A stretch of DNA of 64,000 bases from Lentzea alba (GCF_011067745.1 NZ_JAAMPJ010000017.1:124001-188000); one strand, 5' to 3'; counted from the first letter of the stretch, positions 7,353-16,488 are shown. Notes: generated by a model from the sequence alone, not told the origin. Program-made: numbers and translations.

Positions 7353-9410
7353 ATGGGAAGCAAGAACTCCGACAACGGGACACCGGCAGGCGCGGTCGCT
7401 GTAGACGACCCGGCCAAGGTCCGCAACGTCGTGCTCGTCGGCCCGTCCGGCGCGGGCAAGACGACGCTCACCGAGGCCATGCTCGCCGCCACCGGCGTGC
7501 TGACCCGCGCGGGGTCGGTCACCGAGGGCACCACGGTCTGCGACCACGACCCGGCCGCCGTGCGACAACAACGATCGGTAGGCCTGGCGGTGGCCCCGAT
7601 CCAGCACGGGAACATCAAGATCAATCTGATCGACACCCCCGGATACATCGACTTCGTGGGTGAGCTCAGGGCAGGACTACGGGCCGCGGATGCGGCCCTT
7701 TTTGTTGTCAACGCTTTCGAGGGCGTCGACACGGCCACCATCGCGCTGTGGGAAGAGTGCGCGCTCGTCGGCATGCCACGTGCCGTTGTCATCACCCGCA
7801 CCGACCACCACCGCGCCAACTTCGGCAACGCGGTCATCGAGTGCCAGGCGGCGTTCGGCGCGGGCGTGGTGCCGTTGTACATGCCGGAGGGCGACACGCT
7901 GGTCGGTCTGCTGACGTCCGGCGACAACTACCCGGACGAGCGCGCGGCGTTGATCGAGGGAATCATCGCCGAGAGCGAGGACGAGTCCCTGATGGACCGC
8001 TACCTGGCGGGCGAGGAGATCGACCAGGACACGCTGATCACCGACCTGGAAACCGCCGTCGCACGCGGTTCGTTCCACCCGGTGGTGCCCGTGTGCGCGG
8101 CAACCGGCATGGGCCTGACAGAGCTGCTGGACGGCATCGCGCGCGCGTTCCCCTCACCGCTGGAGCACGAGGTCCCCCTCGTCACGTCGGTGGACGGCAT
8201 CCCGCAGCCCCGCATGGCCGCCGACCCGGACGGGCCACTCGTCGCCGAGGTGGTCCGCACAGCGGTGGACTCCTACGTCGGCCGCGTGTCGCTGGTCCGC
8301 GTCTTCTCCGGCACGCTGCGCCCCGAACGCCCCGTGCACGTCTCCGGCCACGGCATGGCCGACCGCGGTCACGAGGACCACGACGCCGACGAGCGCGTGG
8401 CCCACATCTACTCGCCGTTGGGCGCCTCCCTTCGTGAAGTCCCCTACTGTGTGGCCGGCGACCTGTGCGCCCTGACCAAACTCACCACCGCCGAAACCGG
8501 CGACACCGTGTCCGCCCCCGACAAGCCACTCCTGATGGCCCCGTGGGACATGCCCGAACCGCTGCTGCCCGTCGCCGTCGTCCCGCGCACCCGCAGCGAC
8601 GAGGACAACCTGGCCCGCAACCTCAACCGTCTGGTCGCAAGCGACCCGACCCTGCGCCTCGACCGCAACGCCGAGACGCACCAGATGGTCCTGTGGTGCA
8701 TGGGCGAGGCCCACGCCGACGTCGTGCTGGCCCGCCTGCGCGCAGGCGGAGCGGAGATCGACACCGAACCGGTCCGCGTCGCGTTGCGTGAAACCTTTGC
8801 GAGCTCGGCAAAGGGCCACGGCCGGCACGTCAAGCAATCTGGAGGTCACGGCCAGTACGCCGTGTGCGACATCGTGGTGGAACCCCTCCCCCGCGGCTCC
8901 GGCTTCGAGTTCGTGGACAAGATCGTGGGTGGCTCGATCCCCAACCAGTTCATCCCTTCCGTGGAAAAGGGCGTGCGCGCGCAGCTGGAACGGGGCCTGC
9001 ACGACGGCACACCAGTGGTCGACGTCCGCGTGACCCTCGTCGACGGCAAAGCGCACTCCGTCGACTCCTCCGACGCCGCCTTCCAGACCGCGGGTTCGAT
9101 GGCCCTGAAGGAAGCCGCCGCGAACGGCCGCACGACGTTGCTGGAGCCGATGGACGAGGTGGCCATCAGACTGCCCGACGAACACCTGGGCACCGTCCTC
9201 GGCGACCTGTCCGGCCGGCGCGGCCGGGTGCTGGGCACCGAGTCCGACGAGGGCGGCTGGACGATGATCCGCGCCGAGGTGCCGTCGTCCGAGTTGCTGC
9301 GCTACGCCATCGAACTGCGCTCGCTGACGTCGGGCACCGGCACCTTCACCCGCCGCTTCTCCCGCTACGACCCGCTGCCGGAGGCGCTGGCAGCTCGCAC
9401 GAGCAAGTAG
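7353..9410 (+). CDS. Elongation factor G-like protein (FusA2 type)
   Basis: A 685-residue translational GTPase. The G1 loop GPSGAGKT falls at about residues 28-35, G3 is DTPGYIDF, and domains II to V follow, including 'GHGQYAVCDIVVEPL' of domain IV. The usual EF-G NKxD box is replaced by TRTDHH, as in the EF-G-like paralogues of actinobacteria that accompany a canonical FusA encoded elsewhere. Its precise cellular role is not established. GGAGG lies 6 nt before ATG 7353. The last 46 nt overlap the convergent methyltransferase gene. Confidence 0.88.
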   Translation: MGSKNSDNGTPAGAVAVDDPAKVRNVVLVGPSGAGKTTLTEAMLAATGVLTRAGSVTEGTTVCDHDPAAVRQQRSVGLAVAPIQHGNIKINLIDTPGYIDFVGELRAGLRAADAALFVVNAFEGVDTATIALWEECALVGMPRAVVITRTDHHRANFGNAVIECQAAFGAGVVPLYMPEGDTLVGLLTSGDNYPDERAALIEGIIAESEDESLMDRYLAGEEIDQDTLITDLETAVARGSFHPVVPVCAATGMGLTELLDGIARAFPSPLEHEVPLVTSVDGIPQPRMAADPDGPLVAEVVRTAVDSYVGRVSLVRVFSGTLRPERPVHVSGHGMADRGHEDHDADERVAHIYSPLGASLREVPYCVAGDLCALTKLTTAETGDTVSAPDKPLLMAPWDMPEPLLPVAVVPRTRSDEDNLARNLNRLVASDPTLRLDRNAETHQMVLWCMGEAHADVVLARLRAGGAEIDTEPVRVALRETFASSAKGHGRHVKQSGGHGQYAVCDIVVEPLPRGSGFEFVDKIVGGSIPNQFIPSVEKGVRAQLERGLHDGTPVVDVRVTLVDGKAHSVDSSDAAFQTAGSMALKEAAANGRTTLLEPMDEVAIRLPDEHLGTVLGDLSGRRGRVLGTESDEGGWTMIRAEVPSSELLRYAIELRSLTSGTGTFTRRFSRYDPLPEALAARTSK

Positions 9411-10003
9411 GCCCGGTCGCTCGCGTGCTCCACACGCGGGTCCGGGGCGCGATCGAGGCGGGCTGTCACCGTGAGGCCCGCCTCCGCCAACGCCCGCGTT
9501 TCCGCGTCCGGATCGAGGAACCGGAAGGTCAGCTCGACCTCGTTGTCCCACCACCGCGTCAGCGTTTTCTCTTGCCCCGCCCGCGTTTCCGCGTCCCGCA
9601 CGTGGAACGCGACCAGCGCGTGCCCACCGGGCCGCAGCACGCGTGCGAACTCCGCGTAGGCCGCCGCCCGTTCCGCCGCGTCGAGGTGGATCACCGCGTA
9701 GAGACAGACGAGCGCCGACACCGAGTGCGACCGGAACGGCAGTGCCGTCATGTCGCCTGCGCACACCGGGACCGAGGCGTGCGCGCACATCTGTGGCGAC
9801 AGGTCGACCCCGACGACGGACACGCGCCGGGCCAGGTACTCGGCGACGTGGCCCGGCCCGCAGCCGACGTCGAGCACCGGGCCGTCCGCCAGCTCGGCCA
9901 CCGCGTCGAGCAGCGCCCGATCCAACGGCTTTCCCGCGAGCTCGTCGCCCAGCTCGGCGGCGTAGCGCGCGGCAACCAGGTCATACGAGCGCCGGGTGCT
10001 CAT
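9365..10003 (-). CDS. Class I SAM-dependent methyltransferase
   Basis: A 212-residue protein with motif I VLDVGCGPGHVAEYLA (about 43-58), the acidic motif II VVGVDLS, 'GDMTALPF' and 'VLRPGGHALVAFH'. This is the layout of Methyltransf_11/25 family enzymes, and the substrate is unknown. It follows the acetyltransferase with an ATGA overlap, so the pair is cotranscribed. Its 3' end overlaps the EF-G-like gene on the other strand by 46 nt. Confidence 0.85.
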   Translation of the reverse strand: MSTRRSYDLVAARYAAELGDELAGKPLDRALLDAVAELADGPVLDVGCGPGHVAEYLARRVSVVGVDLSPQMCAHASVPVCAGDMTALPFRSHSVSALVCLYAVIHLDAAERAAAYAEFARVLRPGGHALVAFHVRDAETRAGQEKTLTRWWDNEVELTFRFLDPDAETRALAEAGLTVTARLDRAPDPRVEHASDRAYLLVRAASASGSGS

Positions 10004-10461
10004 GCCTCAGCACCGCCGTCAAACCGGATGAAGCAGCGCAGCGTGCCAGACCCGTAATCGCGGATCTCGGCGTAGCCCAGGCTCTCGTAGAACGCGCGTT
10101 GGCCCGGCTCGTCGTCGGTCAGCAGGACCTTCTGCCGCACCGTGCGATAGCGGTCCAGCACCGCCCCCACCAGAGCGCGGCCGATCCCGCGACGGTGCTC
10201 GGCCGGGTGCACGAGCACGTCCTGCAGGTAGCAGATGGTCGCCCCGTCGGACAACGCGCGAGCGAGGCCGACCAGCCGTCCGCCCCGGCGCGCGGTCACC
10301 ACGAAGGACGCCCCGGCCACCGCGGCTTCCAGCAGCTCGGGCGAGGAGGTGTAAGCCGACCAGCCGACCGACTCGTAGAGCGCCAGCAGCTCGGCCACCG
10401 GGATACCCGACTCCGGTCCGATCACGAGCTCCGCTTGATCCACTCGACGATCCTGACACAT
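10000..10461 (-). CDS. GNAT-family N-acetyltransferase
   Basis: A 153-residue protein with the GNAT acetyl-CoA loop 'VHPAEHRRGIGRALV' near residues 84-98 and the C-terminal 'FYESLGYAEI' motif. The ATG at 10461 or GTG 10443 may be the start. It overlaps the downstream methyltransferase by 4 nt. The substrate cannot be told from sequence. Confidence 0.85.
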   Translation of the reverse strand: MCQDRRVDQAELVIGPESGIPVAELLALYESVGWSAYTSSPELLEAAVAGASFVVTARRGGRLVGLARALSDGATICYLQDVLVHPAEHRRGIGRALVGAVLDRYRTVRQKVLLTDDEPGQRAFYESLGYAEIRDYGSGTLRCFIRFDGGAEA

Positions 10462-10484
10462 CGACCGCAGCTTCGGCCGCAGTC

Positions 10485-10508
10485 GTGATCGCGGGCGTGA
10501 TCGCGGGC
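10485..10508. repeat. Short tandem direct repeat
   Basis: GTGATCGCGGGC occurs twice in direct succession in the 237-nt region upstream of the acetyltransferase gene. Nothing else in that region (10462-10698) could be assigned. It may be a regulatory site or simple slippage. Confidence 0.35.
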
Positions 10509-10698
10509 GTCACAACGAGACCGAGCGCCGGCGGGCGGGACCCGCACAGCGCTCGGCACGATCGACGGACCACGCCGGTGATGGCGAGGGCCGCGGACAG
10601 GATGGCGTCGAGGAGCATGGAGACGACGCTAGGCCGGGGTGAGCCCTGGGGACCATGAGGTCAACCGCAAAGTAGACCTGCGGAAAACCACACCCCGG

Positions 10699-12180
10699 CT
10701 AGGTGTTCTGCGGGAACCCCAAATTCACCCCACCATGCGACGGATCCAGCCACCGCGAGGTGATCACCTTGGAGCGGGTGAAGAAGTGCACGCCGTGCGG
10801 CCCGTACGCGTGTGCGTCGCCGAACAGCGATTCCTTCCAGCCACCGAACGAGTAGTAGGCCACGGGCACGGGGATCGGCACGTTCACGCCAACCATGCCG
10901 ACCTCGATCTCGTTCTGGAACCGCCGCGCGGCCCCACCGTCGTTGGTGAAGATCGCGGTGCCGTTGCCGTACCGGTTGCTGTTCACCATCTCGACGGCTT
11001 CTTCATAGGTGTCACAGCGGACGACCGAGAGAACCGGGCCGAAGATCTCGTCGGTGTAGATCGTCATGTCCGTGCCGACGTGGTCGAACAGCGTGGGGCC
11101 GAGCCAGAACCCGTTCGCCTCACCGTCGATCGGGTGGTCGCGGCCGTCCACCACCAAAGAAGCACCGGCGCTGACACCGGCGTCCAAATAGGACGTGACC
11201 TTGTCCCGGTGCACGCCGGTGACCAGCGGTCCCATCTCGCACGACGGTCCGGACCCGACCTTCACGTCCGCGATCCGCGACTTGATCTTGGAGACCAGCG
11301 AGTCACCAACCGGGCCCACGGCCACGACCACCGAGATGGCCATGCACCGCTCGCCCGCCGAACCGAACCCGGCGGACACCGCGGCGTCCGCGGCCAGGTC
11401 CAGGTCGGCGTCGGGCAGCACGACCATGTGGTTCTTGGCGCCGCCCAGCGCCTGCACGCGCTTGCCGTGCGAGGTACCGGTTTCGTAGACGTACCGCGCG
11501 ATCGGCGTGGAACCGACGAACGAGATCGCCTTCACGGTCGGGTGTTCCAGCAGCCGGTCGACGGCCACCTTGTCGCCGTGCACGACGTTCAGCACCCCGT
11601 CCGGCAGCCCGGCCTCCGCGAACAGCTCGGCGATGAAGATCGACGCCGACGGGTCCTTCTCCGACGGCTTCAGCACCACCGCGTTGCCGCAGGCGATCGC
11701 CGTCGGCACGAACCACAGCGGCACCATCGCCGGGAAGTTGAACGGCGAGATCACGCCGACCACGCCGACCGGCTGCTGGATCGAGTAGACGTCGACCCGC
11801 GTCGAGGCGTTCTCGCTGAACCCGCCCTTGAGCAGCTGCGGGATCCCGCACGCGTACTCGACCGACTCCAGCGCCCGCTGGATCTCGCCACCCGCGTCGG
11901 AGACGACCTTGCCGTGCTCCGCCGAGACGATCTGCGCGAGATCACCCTTGCGCGCGTTCAGCAGCTCGCGGAACTTGAACATCACCGTCGAGCGCTGCGC
12001 CAGCGACGCGTTCCGCCACGACGCAAACGCTTCCGCGGCCGCGTCGACCGCGGCGTCCACTTCGGACACCGACGCGAACGCGACCTGCGCGGCCACCTTG
12101 CCGGTCGTCGGGTCGTAGACGTCACCGAGACGTTCCGAAGCGGATTCCCAGGGCTTGCCGTTGATCCAGTGCTTGATCAC
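10699..12180 (-). CDS. mmsA: CoA-acylating methylmalonate/malonate-semialdehyde dehydrogenase
   Basis: A 493-residue aldehyde dehydrogenase of the MmsA/IolA branch. It shows 'VISPFNFPAMVPLWF', 'VGSTPIARYVY', the catalytic Cys in 'GSAGERCMAIS', and the C-terminal 'GWKESLFGDAHAYGPHGVHFFTR' typical of CoA-dependent members. It converts (methyl)malonate semialdehyde with NAD and CoA to acetyl- or propionyl-CoA. It overlaps the upstream aminotransferase gene by 4 nt. With that partner, the likely job is the last step of beta-alanine breakdown from pyrimidines; valine or inositol catabolism are alternatives. Confidence 0.93.
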   Translation of the reverse strand: MIKHWINGKPWESASERLGDVYDPTTGKVAAQVAFASVSEVDAAVDAAAEAFASWRNASLAQRSTVMFKFRELLNARKGDLAQIVSAEHGKVVSDAGGEIQRALESVEYACGIPQLLKGGFSENASTRVDVYSIQQPVGVVGVISPFNFPAMVPLWFVPTAIACGNAVVLKPSEKDPSASIFIAELFAEAGLPDGVLNVVHGDKVAVDRLLEHPTVKAISFVGSTPIARYVYETGTSHGKRVQALGGAKNHMVVLPDADLDLAADAAVSAGFGSAGERCMAISVVVAVGPVGDSLVSKIKSRIADVKVGSGPSCEMGPLVTGVHRDKVTSYLDAGVSAGASLVVDGRDHPIDGEANGFWLGPTLFDHVGTDMTIYTDEIFGPVLSVVRCDTYEEAVEMVNSNRYGNGTAIFTNDGGAARRFQNEIEVGMVGVNVPIPVPVAYYSFGGWKESLFGDAHAYGPHGVHFFTRSKVITSRWLDPSHGGVNLGFPQNT

Positions 12181-13460
12181 GCCTTCTCCACCGCCTGCGC
12201 CAAGATCCCCAGAGCCTCTTCCAGTTCGTCCTCGGTCAGCGTCATCGGCGGCGCCAACCGGATCACGTTGCCGTACAGGCCGCCCTTGCCGACGAGCAGT
12301 CCGCGCGCCTTCGACTCGGCCAGCACCGTGGCCGCGGCACCGGCGTTCGGCTCCCCCTCGGGTCCGACGAACTCGACGCCGACCATCAGGCCCTTGCCGC
12401 GCACGTCACCGATGACCGGGTGCTTGTCCGCGAGCTCGCGCAGGCCCCCGAGCAGGCGCGAACCCAGCTTGGCCGCGTTGGCCTGCAGGTCGTGGTCGAG
12501 CAGGTAGTTCACGGTGGCGAGCGCGCCGGCCGTGGAGACCGGGTTGCCGCCGAAGGTGGAGATCGAGTTGGCGTTGATCGCGTCCATCAGGTCGCCGCGC
12601 GCGACCACGCCGCCGATCGCGAGGCCGTTGCCGAGGCCCTTGGCGAACGTCATCGCGTCCGGCACCACGTCGTGCGCCTGGATGCCCCAGAAGTGCTCGC
12701 CGGTGCGCCCCCAGCCGGTCTGCACCTCGTCGGAGATGAAGAGGATCCCGTACTCGTCCAGGACGTCCTTGAACGCGCGGAACAGGCCGTCGGGCGGGGA
12801 GGTGAAGCCGCCGACGCCCTGGATCGGCTCGGCGATCATGCACGCGACGTCGCCGGACGTGGTGGTCTCGATGATCTCGCGCAGGTCGTCGACGCAGGCC
12901 TTGATGTAGTCCTTGTCGTCCATCGCCTTGAACGGGCTGCGGTAGCGGTAACCACCGTGCACCCAGCTGACCTTGATCGGCGAGAGCGCGCTGGCCGACC
13001 AACCGCGGTTGCCCGTGATGGCGACCGTGGCGAACGCACGGCCGTGGTAGCTGTTGCGCAGGGCCAGCACCTGCTCGCTGCGGCGGGCCTGAGTGGCGAG
13101 CATCAGCGCCGTCTCGTTGGCCTCCGTGCCGGAGTTGGTGAAGAACACCTTGGCGTCCGGGATGCCGCTCAGCTCGGCGATCTTCTCGGCCAGCTCGACC
13201 TGCGACTTGATCAGGTACAGCGTGGAGCTGTGCAGGACGCCGGTGTCGAGCTGGGCGCGGATCGCGTCGCTGATCTCGGCGACGTCGTAGCCGATGGCGT
13301 TGGTCAGGATGCCCGCGAAGAAGTCCAGGTAGGTCGTGCCCTCGCGATCGGTCACCCGGCGCCCGCTGGCGCTCGCGATCTCGATGGGCTCGTCGTAGTA
13401 GAGGGCCAGCCACTTCGGCATCACCGCGCGGTGTCGTGCCAGCAGCTCCTTGTGGGCCAT
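12177..13460 (-). CDS. Class III (omega) aminotransferase, probable beta-alanine/GABA transaminase
   Basis: A 427-residue PLP enzyme with 'NSGTEANETALMLATQ', 'SYHGRAFATVAITG', the Asp-containing 'LFISDEVQTGWGRTG' and the Schiff-base Lys in 'TFAKGLGNGLAIGG'. Family members move an omega-amino group (beta-alanine, GABA and similar) to pyruvate or 2-oxoglutarate. Coupling to mmsA and divergence from a PucR regulator point to beta-alanine as substrate. With the ureidopropionase and dihydropyrimidinase 8 kb away, it would complete reductive pyrimidine catabolism. Confidence 0.9.
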   Translation of the reverse strand: MAHKELLARHRAVMPKWLALYYDEPIEIASASGRRVTDREGTTYLDFFAGILTNAIGYDVAEISDAIRAQLDTGVLHSSTLYLIKSQVELAEKIAELSGIPDAKVFFTNSGTEANETALMLATQARRSEQVLALRNSYHGRAFATVAITGNRGWSASALSPIKVSWVHGGYRYRSPFKAMDDKDYIKACVDDLREIIETTTSGDVACMIAEPIQGVGGFTSPPDGLFRAFKDVLDEYGILFISDEVQTGWGRTGEHFWGIQAHDVVPDAMTFAKGLGNGLAIGGVVARGDLMDAINANSISTFGGNPVSTAGALATVNYLLDHDLQANAAKLGSRLLGGLRELADKHPVIGDVRGKGLMVGVEFVGPEGEPNAGAAATVLAESKARGLLVGKGGLYGNVIRLAPPMTLTEDELEEALGILAQAVEKA

Positions 13461-13567
13461 CTCGTCCTCCAGGGGTTAACTCCTGTTCTCGGAGTCTGCT
13501 GTGGTGCCCGGTTCGCCGCCATGCACAACCTGTACCCGGATCGGGCGGTTGGCATTACGTTGTGTCC

Positions 13568-15160
13568 ATGTACCCGACCGTCGCCGATGTCGTCGCTCTC
13601 CCGGTGATCCGGCAGGGAAAGCCGCGTTTGGTGGCCGGGTCGGCCGGTTTGAGCCGCCGGGTGCGATGGGTGCATGTGGCGGAGATCGCAGACATCGCAC
13701 CGTTGCTCCGAGGTGGCGAGCTGGTGCTCACGACCGGCGTGATGCTGCCAGAGTCCGGCCTCGCCCGGTACGTCGAGGAACTCGCCGCGGTGGGCTGCGC
13801 CGGACTGGTCGTCGAACTGGGCCGGCGGTGGCGCGACGACGTGCCGGCCGCCCTGGTCACCGCCGCCGAACACCACGGGTTACCGCTGCTCACCCTCTCG
13901 GAGGAGACGAAGTACGTGGCGGTGACGGAGGCGGTGGTGGCGTTGATCGTGGACGCCCAGCTGGCCGAGCTGCGGGCCGCGGAACAGGTGCACGAGACGT
14001 TCACGGCGCTGACGGTCGCCGGGGCCGAGCCCGCCGAGGTGCTGCGCGAGGTGGCGCGCACGTCGGGGCTGCCTGTCGTGCTGGAGACCTTGGGCCACGA
14101 CGTGCTGGCCTACGACGCGGCCGGGCACGACCCCGTCCGGCTGCTCGACGACTGGGCGGCGCGCTCGCGGGCGGTCACGGTGTCCGAGCGGACCGCCTAC
14201 CACTCCGGGTCCGGCTGGCTGATCACGATCGTCGGAGCGCGCGGAGCCGACTGGGGCCGGCTCGTGCTGGTGTCACCGGAACCGCCGCCGCATCGGCACG
14301 TGGTGGTCGCCGAGCGCGCTGCGTCCGCACTGGCCGTGCACCGGTTGGTGGCGCGTGACCGCGAATCGCTGGAACGGCAGACGCACCGGACATTGCTCGC
14401 ACAGCTGTTGGGTCAGTCCGCCCAGGCGCCTGATTTAGGTGCGCGGGCGGCGGCGTTGGGTGTGCCGTTGGAACGGCGGCAGCTGATCGGGGTGGCGGTC
14501 CGGCCGGTGTCCGTGCTGCAGGGGCAAACGCTTGCCACGCAGGAGGTTCTGCGCGACCTCGCGGAAGCGACGGCGTTGGCTGGGCGCAGGGTGACGGTCG
14601 CGGCGCTGGTCGGCGTCGTGGACGACACATCGGTGCGTGCGCTGCTGTCTGTGCCGATGACCGTTGGGGTGGAAAGCGTGCTGCGCAAGGTCGCGCGCGA
14701 GATACACCGCACGGCCGCGTCTCCGGTGGTGATCGCCGTGGGCACGACCGTGACGTCCACAACGGACGTTCGCCGCTCGTTGGGCGAAGCCGCGCACGTT
14801 GCCGGAGCGGCGTTGCGGGCGCCGGGATCCCAGCTCTACCACCGGCTCGACGACGTGCGGCTGCGCGGGCTGCTGCACCTGCTGCGCGAGGACGAGCGGG
14901 TGCGAGCGTTCGCGGACCGCGAGCTGGGGCCGTTGCTGGCGCGGGATTCCGCACAGGGCTCACGGCTGGTGGAGCTGCTGCGGTGCCTGTGTGAGAACGG
15001 CGGCAACAAGTCGGCGGCCGCGGGCGCCGCGCACCTGTCCCGCACGGCCTACTACCAGCAGCTGGCGCGGATCGAGCAGGTCCTGGGCGTGTCGCTGGAG
15101 GACCCGGAGTCGGTGCTCTCGCTGTACGTCGCGCTGCTGGTGCACGAAATGGGCCCGTGA
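13568..15160 (+). CDS. PucR-family transcriptional regulator
   Basis: A 530-residue protein. The N-terminal PucR purine-catabolism domain covers about residues 5-125 (GLSRRVRWVHVAEIADIAPLLRGGELVLTTG), with a GGDEF-like middle region. The C-terminal PucR HTH_30 domain includes 'NGGNKSAAAGAAHLSRTAYYQQLARIE'. This family activates nucleobase catabolism genes. It is divergent from the aminotransferase-mmsA operon with 107 nt between, so those genes are its likely targets. The ATG at 13568 gives the canonical N-terminus. Confidence 0.92.
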   Translation: MYPTVADVVALPVIRQGKPRLVAGSAGLSRRVRWVHVAEIADIAPLLRGGELVLTTGVMLPESGLARYVEELAAVGCAGLVVELGRRWRDDVPAALVTAAEHHGLPLLTLSEETKYVAVTEAVVALIVDAQLAELRAAEQVHETFTALTVAGAEPAEVLREVARTSGLPVVLETLGHDVLAYDAAGHDPVRLLDDWAARSRAVTVSERTAYHSGSGWLITIVGARGADWGRLVLVSPEPPPHRHVVVAERAASALAVHRLVARDRESLERQTHRTLLAQLLGQSAQAPDLGARAAALGVPLERRQLIGVAVRPVSVLQGQTLATQEVLRDLAEATALAGRRVTVAALVGVVDDTSVRALLSVPMTVGVESVLRKVAREIHRTAASPVVIAVGTTVTSTTDVRRSLGEAAHVAGAALRAPGSQLYHRLDDVRLRGLLHLLREDERVRAFADRELGPLLARDSAQGSRLVELLRCLCENGGNKSAAAGAAHLSRTAYYQQLARIEQVLGVSLEDPESVLSLYVALLVHEMGP

Positions 15161-15165
15161 GGAAG

Positions 15166-15216
15166 CCATGGGGGGCACATTCATGGACCTGAGGTCCATG
15201 AATGTGCCCCCCATGG
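15166..15216. terminator. Long perfect hairpin, probable bidirectional terminator
   Basis: Two perfect 25-bp complementary arms are separated by a single G. The arms begin CCATGGGGGGCACATTCATG. It starts 6 nt after the pucR stop and ends 9 nt before the stop of the convergent secreted-protein gene. It shares the CCATG...TGGAC...GTCCA...CATGG layout with the hairpin at 36398-36456, which suggests a dispersed intergenic repeat family. Confidence 0.75.
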
Positions 15217-15224
15217 AGCGCGTG

Positions 15225-15653
15225 TCAGCCGTTGATCGTCGGCAGCGTGCCCGACAGCACGTTCGGGTTCGGCACGACGCCGTTGGTCGGCAGGTCGGAC
15301 AGGCTCGGCGCCTTCAGGTCACCGACGTGCGCGTTGCCGGCGAGGGCCTCGGCGTTCGGCAGCGCCGGCAGGGTGCCCAGCTCGGGCAGCGGCGCGGGCA
15401 CGGTGCGCTCCTGCGCGGCCGGGACCGGCAGCTCGCTGACCACGGGAGCCTGGATCTGGCCGAGGTTGACGGCGCCGGCCGACTCGAGCGGGTTCGTGTG
15501 CGAGGTGGCGTCGGAGATCACCTTGTCCGCGCCGACCTCGGGCAGGCCACCGTTCAGCTGCGGCACCTCCACGGCGTTGGCCGAGCCCGCGAGCAGCGGG
15601 GCCGCACCGGCGGCGAGAAGGGCGGCGGCGCGGAACAGTCCGGAACGAGACAC
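15225..15653 (-). CDS. Small secreted protein of unknown function
   Basis: A 142-residue protein. The N-terminal signal peptide (SGLFRAAALLAAGAAPLLAGSANA) is followed by a mature part rich in Pro, Leu, Ala and Asn, without cysteines or a recognisable domain. GTG 15653 is preferred because GAGGA lies 5 nt upstream. An ATG at 15695 lacks a ribosome site and would put a 14-residue hydrophilic extension before the signal. It is transcribed alone, convergent with pucR. Such proteins are common at the surface of sporulating actinobacteria, but no role can be assigned. Confidence 0.6.
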   Translation of the reverse strand: MSRSGLFRAAALLAAGAAPLLAGSANAVEVPQLNGGLPEVGADKVISDATSHTNPLESAGAVNLGQIQAPVVSELPVPAAQERTVPAPLPELGTLPALPNAEALAGNAHVGDLKAPSLSDLPTNGVVPNPNVLSGTLPTING

Positions 15654-15743
15654 AGTTTTCCTCAATCTGGTTTGGGGACCGATCTTCGTTTTCATCGGCT
15701 GTTTTGGTTCGCCGATTAATCCGCTCGATCGGGTGTTGAGGAC

Positions 15744-15774
15744 TTGAACCTCCCGCAGCGTGAGGTCCTACGGT
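15744..15774 (+). promoter_or_regulatory. MerR-type promoter with 19-bp spacer and dyad, leaderless start
   Basis: TTGAAC (-35, 15744-15749) and TACGGT (-10, 15769-15774) are separated by exactly 19 nt, the overlong spacer typical of MerR-controlled promoters. A dyad ACCTC (15748-15752) / GAGGT (15762-15766) sits in the spacer. Transcription would begin about 7 nt after the -10, at the GTG start codon 15781, giving a leaderless mRNA. This indicates autoregulation. Confidence 0.65.
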
Positions 15775-15780
15775 CTTGGT

Positions 15781-16488
15781 GTGACCCGTTGGAGCATCGG
15801 TGACCTGGCCAAAGCGAGCGGACTGACCGTCCGCACGCTCTACCACTACGACGAGATCGGGCTTGTCGTCGCGTCGGAGCGCACGACATCCGGTCACCGT
15901 CGGTACACACCGGACGACGTCCGGCGCCTCTATCAGGTGAGATCGCTGCGCCAGCTCGGTCTGACGCTGGAAGAGGTCCGATCGGCACTGTCCCGTTCGG
16001 ACTCGCTGCGGCCGCTCTTCGAGGCGCAGCTGGCGGCGTTGAACGCGCAGGCCCAGCACGTGGAAGCACTGCGGTCCCGCCTCACCGCGCTGCTCGACGG
16101 GCACACCACCGAGTCCCTTCTGTCCACTTTGGAGATGATGTCCGTGTACGAGAGCTACTTCACCGCCGACCAGCTCACCGACCTGCGATCCCGCGCGGCC
16201 TCGATGGGCCCCGAAGCCGTGGAGGCGCTGAAGGCGTCCTGGCTCGAGCTGGTGCAGCAACTGCGTCAGCACATGGCGGACGGCACGCCCGCCACCGACC
16301 CACGCGTCGTGGAGCTGTCACGGCAGTGGGACGCGCTCGGAGCAAAGTTCACCGGCGACGACCCGGCGATCAAGGCCGCCGCGCAACGGTCTTGGGAGGA
16401 GAACAAGTCGTCGATCAGCACCCAGATCGGGTGGCCCGCCGACGACGGCCTGGTGGATTACGTAAGTCAGGCGCGCGCAGCTCAGTGA
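15781..16488 (+). CDS. MerR-family regulator with TipAS-like ligand domain
   Basis: A 235-residue protein. The MerR winged helix covers residues 1-70 (WSIGDLAKASGLTVRTLYHYDEIGLV...HRRYTPDDVRRLYQV). A coiled-coil dimerisation helix follows, then a C-terminal TipAS-like domain with 'MSVYESYFTADQLTDLRSR'. TipAL-type regulators bind thiopeptides or other drugs and activate their own promoter by DNA twisting. GTG 15781 coincides with the predicted transcription start. The next gene, a methyltransferase, begins 17 nt after the stop and is probably cotranscribed. Confidence 0.88.
   Translation: MTRWSIGDLAKASGLTVRTLYHYDEIGLVVASERTTSGHRRYTPDDVRRLYQVRSLRQLGLTLEEVRSALSRSDSLRPLFEAQLAALNAQAQHVEALRSRLTALLDGHTTESLLSTLEMMSVYESYFTADQLTDLRSRAASMGPEAVEALKASWLELVQQLRQHMADGTPATDPRVVELSRQWDALGAKFTGDDPAIKAAAQRSWEENKSSISTQIGWPADDGLVDYVSQARAAQ

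Noticed and set aside
10019-10618. 199-codon minus-strand frame upstream of and through the acetyltransferase gene
   Set aside because: The first 40 codons look mildly hydrophobic, but the rest runs out of frame through the acetyltransferase. No ribosome site or family was found. A very short real gene there cannot be excluded.
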